Source: Bradyrhizobium elkanii USDA 76 (GTDB lineage: Bacteria > Pseudomonadota > Alphaproteobacteria > Rhizobiales > Xanthobacteraceae). Taken from it: 64,000 nt of DNA. The notes below the pieces were generated by a model. That model did no database searches. It worked only from the letters and a program-made list of their open reading frames with translations, and was not told the origin of the DNA. Location of the stretch: the NCBI RefSeq assembly GCF_023278185.1, contig NZ_CP066356.1, positions 8,982,001 to 9,046,000 on the forward strand, given 5' to 3'. Of the stretch, positions 1-7,879 are shown one piece after another. Made by a program: the position numbers and the translations under genes. Within the stretch, counting starts at the first letter, position 1, and the number at the start of each line of letters is the position of its first letter.

Positions 1-542
1 ATGCCGAACACGGTCGCCCCGGCAAAGGCCAGCGGCCGCCAGGCGGGCGGCGTCAGTGCCGCCGGTGCATAGGTCCAGAACGCGGTGGCGCCCTCGCCGG
101 AGAAGAACGAGCAGTTGCGCGGGCAGCCGCCGCGCGGGTCCCACCACGGCATGAATTGCAAATCGCCGCCGAACTGCGTCACGAACACCGGCCGCGGCCG
201 GCCCCAGTAATTCTTGAAGGTGAAATTGGTGAGCACGCCGGCCGAGAGCAGCATCGTGGTGAGCAGGAACACGGCGGCGCGGCCGGACATCAGCATCGGC
301 CGGTCCGGCCGGATGAATTTCCAGACGATGGTCACGATCGCCGGCAGCACCAGCGCCCAGGCGATCCACATCGCCGCATCGCGCGCAAACGACGCCACCG
401 CGTCGAGCTTCAGCGGGAAGGTTTTCCGCGCCACATCGTAGAACAGCGCCGCCAGCTTCAGGTCGAGCTCGGGATAGATCCCGAACAGGATGCCGACGAT
501 GAGCGCCAGCGCCAGCGCGATGAAAAGTCCGGTCCGGTTCAT
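1..542 (-). CDS. PAP2-family phosphatase, LpxF-like (3' end outside window)
   Basis: The reading frame starts with ATG at 542 and is still open at base 1, so only the first 180 or so residues are seen. The N-terminus is a hydrophobic helix (MNRTGLFIALALALIVG), followed by further membrane helices. The first PAP2 motif (K-x6-RP) appears as KNYWGRPRP near residue 110. The second motif, usually PSGH, is replaced by CSFFSGEGA near residue 149, preceded by GCPRNC; this variant is typical of lipid A 4'-phosphatase (LpxF) and related PAP2 proteins. The third motif lies beyond the window. The likely role is dephosphorylation of a lipid phosphate on the periplasmic side of the inner membrane. The exact substrate is inferred from the SGEG variant only. 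Confidence 0.75.
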   Translation of the reverse strand, partial: MNRTGLFIALALALIVGILFGIYPELDLKLAALFYDVARKTFPLKLDAVASFARDAAMWIAWALVLPAIVTIVWKFIRPDRPMLMSGRAAVFLLTTMLLSAGVLTNFTFKNYWGRPRPVFVTQFGGDLQFMPWWDPRGGCPRNCSFFSGEGATAFWTYAPAALTPPAWRPLAFAGATVFG

Positions 543-601
543 GGCGCGCGGTTTAGCCGAGGCGGCGGGGCATGGAAAGTGCGTCTGCTTGCCTTACCCT
601 C

Positions 602-611
602 CCCTGGAGGG
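602..611. repeat. Left target-site duplication of the ISAs1-family element
   Basis: The ten bases CCCTGGAGGG directly precede the left inverted repeat. The ten bases directly after the right inverted repeat (1806-1815) are CTCTGGAGGG, a 9/10 match. A duplication of about 8-10 bp fits what is known of ISAs1-family insertion. Confidence 0.65.
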
Positions 612-1805
612 CAGGGCTATCGCATGTGACCGAGGAGTTCGAAGAGGAACGCATCGTTCCATCCGGCGCGTTTGAGCTTGCCGCGCAGGGAGCCTGTCGT
701 GTCCGGGTGGGCTTGGGCGACGTTGAGGGCCAGGCGCCTGAGCACGGCCAGGTTGGCCGGCCCGTTGTCCTTGCGGTTGCGGGCGAGGTCCTCGTCGAGG
801 GTGACGTCGAGCGGCCAGTGCAGGTTATTTTCGATGCCCCAATGAGCGCGGACGATACGCAGGACGTCTTTGCGGCTGTAGGGGCGGCTCATCAGGAAGT
901 AGCGCTCGACCGTGTCGTCCTGTCCACGCTTGCTGGTGATGCGGGCGACGGCTTTGAAGCCCGGGAAGTCGTGCTTCTTGGCCATGCCGGGAGCCGGCGC
1001 AACGAGAGCAACACGCTTGTCGGTGCGTCCATGGTCCGCATCGGTGGTAGTGAGCGAAGTCTTGCCCTTGCGTTTGACGGCGCAGATTGCGGCTTTGGCA
1101 TCCTCCAACAGAGCGGGCTGGTTCGCCTTCACCGCCAGCACGTAGTCACCGCCCCGTGCCACGATCGCTTTGGCCATCGCGCGGTGGCAATGCAGGGCAT
1201 CGGCCGTGACTACGCAGCCCTTGAGCTGCAGGAGTTCAAGCAACTGCAGGGCGCCATCGACTTCGTTGTTGTTCGGCGCCAGCACATTGGCAAGCGCCAT
1301 GCGCGTCTGCGCCGCCCAGGCGGTCACCATCACCGGCGGCATGTGGCTCCTGCCGCGTTCGTAGCCGCGTCGCAACGCTTTGCCGTCGAGCGCGATCACA
1401 CCGCGCGGCCGCTTGATCTTCGCGCCTTGCGCAAAATCCTTCATAAAACGCCGGAACGTGACCTCAAACGCCTTCGGGTCGAGCATCCGGAACACCCGAC
1501 TGAACGTGTCGTGGCTCGGCAGGCCGTTCCTGAGCACCAGAACATCCTGCCAAAGGTAGGCCTTCATCCGGGCAAACAGCGCCATATCCGTGCAACTCGT
1601 CGCCCCACACAGCGTCGCCATCAGCGCGATGAACAAGATCTCGGTCAGGTCATGCAGCGCGTTGTCGGCCCGCGGGTCCGGCAAATCCTCAAAGCACTCG
1701 GCAAATCGTTGCATCGGCCGCTCCCTTCAGATCAGGAGCTGCCTTCAGAATCCCTTTCCTTCGATTTGGCAACTACTTGCATGTGCACCACATGCGATTC
1801 CCCTG
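612..1805 (-). mobile_element. ISAs1-family insertion sequence, apparently complete
   Basis: The 1194-base element carries one transposase gene on the minus strand. It is bounded by imperfect inverted repeats: CAGGGCTATCGCATGTG at 612-628, and CAGGGGAATCGCATGTG read from 1805 back to 1789, identical at 15 of 17 positions. A 10-bp near-perfect duplication flanks it. The transposase stop codon TAG lies inside the left inverted repeat, so the repeat also encodes the last residues. The element sits in one arm of a palindromic intergenic repeat whose other arm is intact at about 1925-1966, so the empty target can be reconstructed. The intact frame suggests recent or ongoing activity. Confidence 0.85.
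617..1714 (-). CDS. ISAs1-family transposase
   Basis: This 365-residue protein is the expected length for the family. The N-terminal region has the DPRADNA...L.eil.ia..a...g pattern of ISAs1 / H-repeat proteins. DDE-type catalytic positions can be seen: Asp in VIALDGKALRRG (near residue 140), Asp in VVTADALHCHRAM (near 190) and Glu in HWGIENNLHW (near 295), followed by LDVTLDEDLARNR. It would cut and join the ends of its own element. No frameshift or internal stop is present. The stop codon overlaps the left terminal inverted repeat. Confidence 0.93.
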   Translation of the reverse strand: MQRFAECFEDLPDPRADNALHDLTEILFIALMATLCGATSCTDMALFARMKAYLWQDVLVLRNGLPSHDTFSRVFRMLDPKAFEVTFRRFMKDFAQGAKIKRPRGVIALDGKALRRGYERGRSHMPPVMVTAWAAQTRMALANVLAPNNNEVDGALQLLELLQLKGCVVTADALHCHRAMAKAIVARGGDYVLAVKANQPALLEDAKAAICAVKRKGKTSLTTTDADHGRTDKRVALVAPAPGMAKKHDFPGFKAVARITSKRGQDDTVERYFLMSRPYSRKDVLRIVRAHWGIENNLHWPLDVTLDEDLARNRKDNGPANLAVLRRLALNVAQAHPDTTGSLRGKLKRAGWNDAFLFELLGHMR

Positions 1806-1966
1806 CTCTGGAGGGGGAGGGTCGGCTCACGTTGAGCGCAGCGAAATGTGAGCTGGGGTGGGGTGATCTCTCAACACGGGCAGTTCTCATGTGGAGAGAC
1901 TTCACCCCACCTCGGTTCGCATCTCGCTGCGCTCCATGCGAACCGATCCTCCCCCTCCAGGGGAGG
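1806..1966. repeat. Large imperfect palindromic intergenic repeat, interrupted by the IS
   Basis: The left part (GGAGGGGGAGGGTCGG..., then GAGCGCAGCGA..., then GGTGGGGTGA) is the reverse complement, with a few changes, of the right part ending CCTCCCCCTCCAGGGGAGG at 1966. The inner stem GTGGGGTGA-TCTCTC pairs with GAGAGA-CTTCACCCCAC. The IS at 612-1805 entered the outer edge of the left arm. The transcript would fold into a long cruciform. Similar C/G-rich palindromes occur at 6759-6884. Confidence 0.7.
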
Positions 1967-1978
1967 ATAAGAATCGGG

Positions 1979-2464
1979 TCACGGCTGCCGCGATTGCGAC
2001 GGCAAGGGCGGGGGCGGCGGCAACGGGCGCGGCGGCTCGCGCCAGGCGCCGGCGGTGCGGCCGGCGATCAGCCAGTAGACCAGGCCTGCGACGATGCCGG
2101 CGCCGGTCATGATCTCCATGTGCCGGCGCACGATGCCGTGGAATTGCATCATGTCGGGATCGAACGGAACCAGTCCGAGATAGCAGGCCGCGCCGACGAT
2201 CGCGCCGCCGACCGCATAGGCCAGCACGCTCCGGATGAAGAACGCTTCGGTGATCAGCACCACGATCAGCGCCGGCAGCAGCGCAAAGCCGGATATGAAG
2301 ATGAAGCCGAAGCCCAGCACGACGTTAATAGCGCTCTGGTCGATCTGCCCGCCGAAATCGCTGATCTCGGGATACAGCACCGCGACGACCACGATGATCC
2401 CTGCCACGAAGCAGGCCATCAGGAAGCCGAAGCCGACGACGAACAGGCGGCCGATCAGGGCCAT
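1979..2464 (-). CDS. Conserved membrane protein of unknown function, proline-rich tail
   Basis: This protein has 161 residues. Four hydrophobic stretches are visible, at about residues 5-32, 45-75, 78-98 and 118-135. A short C-terminal tail is rich in proline (PPRPLPPPPPLP). I see no enzymatic motif. It lies alone between the IS region and rlmN, with a palindromic repeat on its upstream side. I do not recognise the family beyond a small inner-membrane protein of rhizobia. The start is the first ATG of the frame. Confidence 0.6.
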   Translation of the reverse strand: MALIGRLFVVGFGFLMACFVAGIIVVVAVLYPEISDFGGQIDQSAINVVLGFGFIFISGFALLPALIVVLITEAFFIRSVLAYAVGGAIVGAACYLGLVPFDPDMMQFHGIVRRHMEIMTGAGIVAGLVYWLIAGRTAGAWREPPRPLPPPPPLPSQSRQP

Positions 2465-2510
2465 TGGGTCATTCCATTATCGGACAGCGGGCGGGGCATT
2501 CATCTCTCCT

Positions 2511-2600
2511 CGTCATGTCCAGGCTTGGCCCGGGCATCCACGTCTTCTCTCGCGGAGGCGAAGCTAAGACGTGGATGGCCGGGACAAGCCCGGCCATGAT
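2511..2600. repeat. REP-like palindromic pair
   Basis: CGTCATGTCCAGGCTTGGCC...GGGCATCCACGTCTT is followed, after a short loop, by AAGACGTGGATGGCCGGGAC...CCGGCCATGATG, its near reverse complement. The same element occurs at 9385-9473 in better-preserved form. It lies just downstream of rlmN. Confidence 0.8.
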
Positions 2601-2618
2601 GAAATATGGAGATACTTC

Positions 2619-3833
2619 TCAATCCGTCATCGCCATCGCGCGCAGCGCCTGGCGCTCGCGGGCGGAGAGCTTTTCGGTCTCCGACTTGAGCTGGCCGCAG
2701 GCGGCGAGGATGTCGCGGCCGCGCGGCGTGCGCACCGGCGAGGAATAACCGGCGTTGAAGATGTATTCGGAGAATTTCTCGATCTGCTCCCAGTCCGAGC
2801 ATTCGTAGGCGGTACCCGGCCACGGATTGAACGGGATCAGATTGATCTTCGCCGGAATGCCCTTCAGCAGCTTCACCAGGAGCTTGGCGTCATCGAGCGA
2901 ATCGTTGACGCCCTTGAGCATCACATATTCGAAGGTGATGCGCCGCGCGTTGGAGGCGCCGGGATAGTCGCGGCAGGCCTGCAGCAATTCCTTGATCGGA
3001 TATTTGCGGTTCAGCGGCACCAGCTCGTTGCGCAGCTCGTCGCGCACCGCGTGCAGCGAGATCGCGAGCATCACACCGATCTCGTCGCCGGTGCGCTGGA
3101 TGTTCGGCACCACGCCCGAGGTCGACAGCGTGATGCGGCGGCGGGAAATGCCGATGCCCTCATTGTCGGCGACGATCAGCAGCGCATCGCGCACCGCGTC
3201 GAAATTATAGAGCGGCTCGCCCATCCCCATCATCACGATGTTGGTCACGCGGCGCGTGCCGTCCTCGCGGTCAGCCCAGTCGTTCAGCCGGTCGCGCGCA
3301 ACCATCACCTGGCCGACGATCTCGCCGGCGGTGAGGTTGCGCACCAGCCGCTGCGTGCCGGTGTGGCAGAACGCGCAGTTCAGCGTGCAGCCGACCTGCG
3401 AGGAAACGCACAGCGTGCCGCGATCGGTCTCGGGAATGTAGACGCACTCGACCTCGTGCGGCCGCTCGACCTTGTCGCCGCTCGGCAGCCGCAGCAGCCA
3501 TTTGCGGGTGCCGTCGTTGGAGATCTGCTCGGCGACCACTTCGGGACGGTCGACGGTAAAATGCTTCTCGAGCTCGGCGCGCATGTCCTTCGAGACGTTG
3601 GTCATCTCGGCAAAGCTCTTGGCGCCGCGGAAATACATCCAGTTCCAGAGCTGCTGGGTGCGCATCTTGCGCTGGCCAGCCTGCACCCCGATCTCGCCGA
3701 GGCGATCGGCGATCTCGGCGCGCGACAGCCCGATCAGCGACGGCTTGGCCGGCGGCACATAGGTCTCGAGCGGAACCTTCTCGACCAGCGGGCTGGCGCC
3801 GGAGACGGCATGGGTGGTCACGGTGTCGGTCAT
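2619..3833 (-). CDS. rlmN: 23S rRNA (adenine2503-C2)-methyltransferase / tRNA A37 methyltransferase RlmN
   Basis: This radical SAM enzyme methylates C2 of A2503 in 23S rRNA and A37 of some tRNAs in the cytoplasm. The iron-sulfur CxxxCxxC motif is GCTLNCAFC (Cys149, Cys153, Cys156). The essential second cysteine pair typical of RlmN is completed by Cys379 in [15 protein letters not shown] and the S-adenosylmethionine-contact region [10 protein letters not shown] are also present. Its 404 residues match the usual length for alphaproteobacterial RlmN. The first about 30 residues are a variable leader before the conserved LIGLSRAE block. It appears monocistronic. Confidence 0.96.
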   Translation of the reverse strand: MTDTVTTHAVSGASPLVEKVPLETYVPPAKPSLIGLSRAEIADRLGEIGVQAGQRKMRTQQLWNWMYFRGAKSFAEMTNVSKDMRAELEKHFTVDRPEVVAEQISNDGTRKWLLRLPSGDKVERPHEVECVYIPETDRGTLCVSSQVGCTLNCAFCHTGTQRLVRNLTAGEIVGQVMVARDRLNDWADREDGTRRVTNIVMMGMGEPLYNFDAVRDALLIVADNEGIGISRRRITLSTSGVVPNIQRTGDEIGVMLAISLHAVRDELRNELVPLNRKYPIKELLQACRDYPGASNARRITFEYVMLKGVNDSLDDAKLLVKLLKGIPAKINLIPFNPWPGTAYECSDWEQIEKFSEYIFNAGYSSPVRTPRGRDILAACGQLKSETEKLSARERQALRAMAMTD

Positions 3834-3910
3834 GAAACCTCAAATAGGCCTTCCAGCCGGTGCTGGAAAGCCACCAAATACCTCGATTTCAGGCCTTAAG
3901 TCGATTTTTA

Positions 3911-3960
3911 GAGTATGATCTTTCCGGAAAACCGCTTCACACTTTTCCGGATCATGCTCT
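3911..3960. repeat. Intergenic palindromic repeat, family A
   Basis: GAGTATGATCTTTCCGGAAA...ACTTTTCCGGATCATGCTC is an imperfect palindrome. Related copies lie at 31557-31608, 39396-39437 and 54709-54756. Its right end overlaps the stop codon (3959-3961) of the IalB-like gene. Confidence 0.8.
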
Positions 3961-4558
3961 AGCGCCGGCAGTCCTGCCCGAGCCGGTCAAGCGCCTGCGC
4001 CAGGCCCTTCAGCGAGAAGGTATCTGTCGTCTCGGTGCCCTTGGCCGAGACGGCTTTTACCGTCAGTTCGGCCGATTTGCGCATGGATTCCACCATCCGC
4101 TCCTCCTCGGCCGCATTCTTGATCCAGAGGCCGTCGCCCTGCGTGTACATCGCATAGGTCCCGCCGCCGACCTGAATCGTCGATTCGGAGCCCGGCTTCA
4201 CGGTGTAGCCGATCATGATCGAGACTTCGTTGACGACCTTCTCCGCCGGACGGGTGGAGATGAAGGCATAGGCCGGATCGCGCGGCCGGTTCGCCGGATT
4301 GGTCTTCGACGAGGACGGCTTGGCGAGCGCAAAGCACACCTTCTTGCCGTTGGGCGATGCCGTGTACGCGCCCCAGGTGCCGAATTGGCCGATCAGCGTC
4401 GGCTCCGCGCCGCCGGCCGCAGCCGCCGCGGCCGAAGGCGCCGGCTTGGCTGCTTCCTTCGCGGTATCCTTCTTGGGCGCAGCCTGCACCGGCGCGAGGG
4501 TGATGAACCCGCACAGGATACAAGCAACCAGTGATGTCAGAATCTGCCGCACGGCCAA
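3959..4558 (-). CDS. Invasion-associated locus B (IalB)-family exported protein
   Basis: The 199-residue protein starts with a signal peptide (hydrophobic residues 8-22, cleavage likely after PVQA). An Ala/Pro/Lys-rich linker follows, and then the IalB-type domain beginning IGQFGTWGAYTA and containing KKVCFALAKP near residue 75. The family is periplasmic and poorly understood; the name comes from Bartonella and does not imply invasion here. The start used is TTG at 4558, preceded by a GGGGGAA Shine-Dalgarno-like stretch; a GTG two codons downstream is an alternative. The TAG stop codon lies at the edge of a family A repeat. Confidence 0.8.
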   Translation of the reverse strand: MAVRQILTSLVACILCGFITLAPVQAAPKKDTAKEAAKPAPSAAAAAAGGAEPTLIGQFGTWGAYTASPNGKKVCFALAKPSSSKTNPANRPRDPAYAFISTRPAEKVVNEVSIMIGYTVKPGSESTIQVGGGTYAMYTQGDGLWIKNAAEEERMVESMRKSAELTVKAVSAKGTETTDTFSLKGLAQALDRLGQDCRR

Positions 4559-4717
4559 CTGGTTCCCCCATCATTGTGACTGCAAGATGGCCCGGCGATT
4601 CCCCTCCGCCGGCTCGGATGGATAACCGGGAAACGCTTTTTTGGGAAGGCAGTTAGGCCGAAAGACGAACGCCGCTCACTATCCTGCGCACGTCGTGGCT
4701 TGTTATCACTTAGCTTA

Positions 4718-5554
4718 TCACTTGGCGCGCGCAGCGCGTTGCTTCTCCCACTGCGCATCGGTCCATTGCAGCAGGTCCTCGGCACCGGAACTGCGTAAGT
4801 GCGAGCCGCCATCCTGCACCACCATCTCGCCGTTGATGTAGCCGGCCTGATCCGAGATCAGGAAGGTCGCGAGATTGGCGAGCTCCGCATGCTCGCCGGC
4901 GCGGCCGAGCGGATTGCGATGCGCCCAGCTCTCGCCGCGCCCTTCGGGACGCAACTGTCCGGTCGCACCTGCGGTCGGAAACGCGCCGGGCGCGATCGCG
5001 ACGGTGCGGATGCCCTTCGGGCCCCACTCCACCGCAAGGCTCTTGGTCATCGCGAGCACCGCGGTCTTGGCCATCGAGGACGGCACCGTGAACGCGCGGC
5101 CGGTGATGGTCGAGGTCGACAGGATCGAGAGCACAACGCCCCTGTGCTTGCCGTCGATCCAGCGGCGGCCGGCGGCGAGCGTGCAGTACATCGTGCCATG
5201 CAGTGTCGGCGCGAGGATCGCGTCCGCCGCGCGGAACGACAAATGTTCGCTCTGCGCAATAAAGGTTGCGGCAGCATTGTTGACCAGCACGTCGATCGGC
5301 GCGTCCTGCCAGACCTGATCCATCATCGCTTCGACCGCCGCTCCGTCGCGGATATCGCAGCGCGCGATGGAAACCTTGGCGCCGAGCTCGCTGCGGAATT
5401 TTGCTGCGGTTTCCTCCAGCAGCCCTTCGCGCCGCCCGCAGATGATCAATTCGGCGCCGAGTTCGGCGAAGCGGTAGCCCATCGCCGCGCCAAGGCCGGA
5501 GCCGCCGCCGGTGATCAGAATGCGCTTTTTCGCCAGCAGGCCTTTTTCAAACAT
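4718..5554 (-). CDS. SDR-family oxidoreductase, 2,4-dienoyl-CoA reductase-like
   Basis: This is a Rossmann-fold short-chain dehydrogenase of 278 residues. The nucleotide motif is ITGGGSGLGAAMG near residue 13, and NNAA is present. In the catalytic region the usual Tyr of YxxxK is replaced: the sequence reads PSSMAKTAVLAMTKSLAVEWG. That pattern is characteristic of the 2,4-dienoyl-CoA reductase branch, which points to reduction of unsaturated acyl-CoA in fatty acid breakdown. The start at 5554 is chosen because GGAGGGATC lies just upstream; a longer frame to 5602 has no such site. It is divergent from a quinone oxidoreductase gene across about 105 bases. Confidence 0.85.
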   Translation of the reverse strand: MFEKGLLAKKRILITGGGSGLGAAMGYRFAELGAELIICGRREGLLEETAAKFRSELGAKVSIARCDIRDGAAVEAMMDQVWQDAPIDVLVNNAAATFIAQSEHLSFRAADAILAPTLHGTMYCTLAAGRRWIDGKHRGVVLSILSTSTITGRAFTVPSSMAKTAVLAMTKSLAVEWGPKGIRTVAIAPGAFPTAGATGQLRPEGRGESWAHRNPLGRAGEHAELANLATFLISDQAGYINGEMVVQDGGSHLRSSGAEDLLQWTDAQWEKQRAARAK

Positions 5555-5659
5555 AGTTTGATCCCTCCGCACTGTATTGTCGCTCCGCCGCAAATCCGGC
5601 ATGAAGCTTGTAGTCCAAGATCTTGCAGCTCTTTCTGCGTCCGAAACTCAGGTGTGTCC

Positions 5660-6640
5660 ATGAAAGCCATCCTCTGCTCGCAATACTGTCAACCCGACGA
5701 TCTCGTGCTGGCTGACGTGCCCGATCCGGTGGCGGGTCCCGGCGAAGCCGTGATCGCGATCAAGGCGGCGGCGCTGAATTTCTTCGACATCCTGATGATC
5801 CAGGGCAAGTACCAGATCAAGCCGCCGTTCCCGTTCTCGCCGGCCGCCGAGGTTGCCGGCGTGATCGAAAGCGTCGGTGCCGGCGTCACTGACCTGAAGG
5901 TCGGCGATCGCGTCGTCGCTTCCTGCGGCCACAACGGTGCGCGCGACAAGATCGCGCTGCCGGCGAATTCGATCGTGAAGATTCCCGACAACCTCGACTA
6001 CGACCGCGCCGCCGGCATCATCATCATCTACGGCACCGCGCTGCATGCGCTGGAAGATCGCGCAAGCCCGAAGCCGGGCGAGACGCTCGCGGTGCTCGGG
6101 GCCGCCGGCGGCACCGGCCTTGCTGCGTGCGAGCTCGGCAAACTGATGGGCCTGAAGGTGATTGCCTGCGCCTCATCGGACGAGAAGCTGGCCTTCGCGA
6201 AACAGCACGGCGCCGAGCTGACGCTGAACTACGCCAAGGAAGATCTCAAGGAAGGCCTGCGCAAGCTGACCGACGGCAAGGGCGCCGACATCGTGTTCGA
6301 TCCGGTCGGCGGCGCCTATGCCGAAGCCGCGCTGCGCTCGACCGCATGGGAAGGCCGCTTCCTGGTGATCGGCTTTGCCGCCGGCGACATTCCGAAGATC
6401 CCGCTCAACCTCGCGCTGCTGAAGGGCTGCGATATCCGCGGCGTGTTCTGGGGCGCCTGGGCGCGGCAGAATCCGGACAAGAACCGCAAGAACCTGGAGA
6501 AGCTCGTGCAGTGGACCGCGGAAGGCAAGATCTCCTCGCATGTCGACCGCACCTTCCCGCTGTCGCAGACCGCGGAAGCCCTGAAGGTGCTCGCCGGCCG
6601 CAAGGCCATGGGCAAGGTGATCCTGCACCCGGGAAGCTGA
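5660..6640 (+). CDS. NADPH:quinone oxidoreductase-family (MDR) protein
   Basis: The 326-residue protein is a zinc-free medium-chain reductase. The GroES-like N-terminal domain carries ALNFFDILMIQGKY near residue 38. The NADPH-binding motif is GAAGGTGLAACELGKLMG near residue 147. A long insertion in the frame upstream of 5660 lacks family similarity, so the ATG at 5660 is taken as the start. The enzyme probably reduces quinones or enones, or acyl-CoA-linked substrates. The divergent SDR suggests lipid-related metabolism, but this is inference. Confidence 0.9.
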   Translation: MKAILCSQYCQPDDLVLADVPDPVAGPGEAVIAIKAAALNFFDILMIQGKYQIKPPFPFSPAAEVAGVIESVGAGVTDLKVGDRVVASCGHNGARDKIALPANSIVKIPDNLDYDRAAGIIIIYGTALHALEDRASPKPGETLAVLGAAGGTGLAACELGKLMGLKVIACASSDEKLAFAKQHGAELTLNYAKEDLKEGLRKLTDGKGADIVFDPVGGAYAEAALRSTAWEGRFLVIGFAAGDIPKIPLNLALLKGCDIRGVFWGAWARQNPDKNRKNLEKLVQWTAEGKISSHVDRTFPLSQTAEALKVLAGRKAMGKVILHPGS

Positions 6641-6660
6641 GCACGGGTTCGGTAACTTGG

Positions 6661-6747
6661 TAGCCCGGATGAAGCGAAGCGAAATCCGGGACCGAGCCAT
6701 CCGCGGTTGGAGCAGCCCCCGGATTACGCTTCGCTTCATCCGGGCTA
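6661..6747. repeat. Palindromic intergenic repeat (TAGCCCGGATGAAGCG type)
   Basis: TAGCCCGGATGAAGCGAAGC at the left end is mirrored by GCTTCGCTTCATCCGGGCTA at the right end, separated by about 45 bases. It follows the quinone oxidoreductase gene and could form a strong hairpin in the 3' untranslated region. Confidence 0.85.
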
Positions 6748-6758
6748 CAGGTTCTTCT

Positions 6759-6884
6759 CCTTCCCCCTGAAAGGGGGAAGGTCGGGATGGGGGGGCGCCC
6801 GCAGACGACGCTGCAAGCCGAGAGAGCAGATCCCCACCCGCTTTGCTCTGTGGAGCAAAGCGACCTCCCCTTTTCAAGGGGAGG
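6759..6884. repeat. Cluster of three short palindromes
   Basis: Three hairpins lie in a row: CCTTCCCCCT-GAA-AGGGGGAAGG (6759-6781), GCTTTGCTC-TGTG-GAGCAAAGC (6840-6861) and CCTCCCCTTTTCAAGGGGAGG (6864-6884). They lie between two convergent genes and may serve as a bidirectional terminator, although no long T-tract follows. Confidence 0.65.
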
Positions 6885-6892
6885 TTAGAACA

Positions 6893-7270
6893 TCACTCCT
6901 CTTCCGGCACACCGCGCTTCAGCGCGGCGCGGGCGGCATCGCGATGCTCCGGCGTGATGTGGCTTGCCACAATGCGGAGCGCGGTTGCGAGCACTGCGGC
7001 GTCATCGGTGAAGCCGAGGATCGGCAGCATGTCGGGCACGAAATCGAACGGCAGGATGAAATAGGCGATCGCCCCGAGCAGCGCCGCCTGCACGTGGCGC
7101 GGCGTCTGCCGGTCGAAGGCGCAGTAATAGGCGGCCAGCAGGTCCTCCGCGAAAGGCAGGCTCGCCACCACCTTCTTGAACTTAATCCAGAAACGGCGGC
7201 GCACGCTTTCCGGGTCCTGCGCCAGCCGATCGGCAGGCCCAAATCCCGCGCCGTGTTCGCTCGATGTCAT
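6893..7270 (-). CDS. YkvA / DUF1232-family membrane protein
   Basis: The 125-residue protein contains the DUF1232 signature AYFILPFDFVPDMLPILGFTDDAAVL (residues about 70-95; shown in Pfam-style reading as a helix with paired FVPD and DD). The family has unknown function and is membrane-associated. The start at 7270 (MTSSEHGAG) is supported by GAGGAA seven bases upstream; an upstream extension to 7375 would overlap the neighbouring gene and has no family similarity. The gene lies 91 bases downstream of the carbinolamine dehydratase gene on the same strand. Confidence 0.8.
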   Translation of the reverse strand: MTSSEHGAGFGPADRLAQDPESVRRRFWIKFKKVVASLPFAEDLLAAYYCAFDRQTPRHVQAALLGAIAYFILPFDFVPDMLPILGFTDDAAVLATALRIVASHITPEHRDAARAALKRGVPEEE

Positions 7271-7361
7271 CGCAAGGTTCCTCGACGCCGCGCCAGCTCG
7301 GCGGCGGACGATGCGAATCTGGGGATATCGGCGGACCCGCGCAAGGTTGCACGCGCCGGGC

Positions 7362-7667
7362 TCAACTGACCCCAAGCTGCCTTGCGATCGCGTTCATGGC
7401 CTTGGCAAGGTCGATGTCGCGCTTGGTCACCCCGCCGACATCGTGGGTCGACAGCACCACCTCGACCGTCTTGTAGACGTTTTTCCACTCGGGGTGATGG
7501 TCGCTCTTCTCGGCGACCAGGGCGGCGCGGGCCATGAACCCGAAGGCCTCGTTGAAGTCCTTGAACACGAAAGTCTTGGCGATCGCCTCGCGGCCGGACG
7601 TTTCCGACCAGCCGGCCAGTTCCCAAAGGGCGGCCTTCCTTGCCTCCGCTGACAGCCGTTCGACCAT
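7362..7667 (-). CDS. phhB: Pterin-4a-carbinolamine dehydratase
   Basis: The enzyme dehydrates 4a-hydroxytetrahydrobiopterin so that the pterin cofactor of aromatic amino acid hydroxylases can be recycled; some members also act in molybdopterin pathways. At 101 residues it has the normal length. The catalytic histidine pair is in [16 protein letters not shown] (near residue 58), followed by [10 protein letters not shown] and the terminal DIDLAKAMN helix. No phenylalanine hydroxylase gene is in the window. Confidence 0.92.
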   Translation of the reverse strand: MVERLSAEARKAALWELAGWSETSGREAIAKTFVFKDFNEAFGFMARAALVAEKSDHHPEWKNVYKTVEVVLSTHDVGGVTKRDIDLAKAMNAIARQLGVS

Positions 7668-7879
7668 GGTAACCCTCCCGTTTAACGCCGACTTTAGCCT
7701 AACAACCGGCCTCCGGGATGGGATCCACGCCCAAATTAAGGCCGAAATCGCGTCCTATCGCCGCTGGTAACCATGACGGAGTTGTAACATCTGTCCATTC
7801 AGTAATTTGCTACACATAGGGGATGTATGCGCGTTGGTAGTTTTGCGAGATTGAGCCCCGACGATTGTTTGCGAGATCG

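Noticed and set aside
572..2599. A 675-codon plus-strand frame
   Set aside because: It runs antisense through the intact transposase and the membrane protein gene, has low-complexity Arg/Ala/Gly content and no recognisable domain; it is a shadow of high GC coding.
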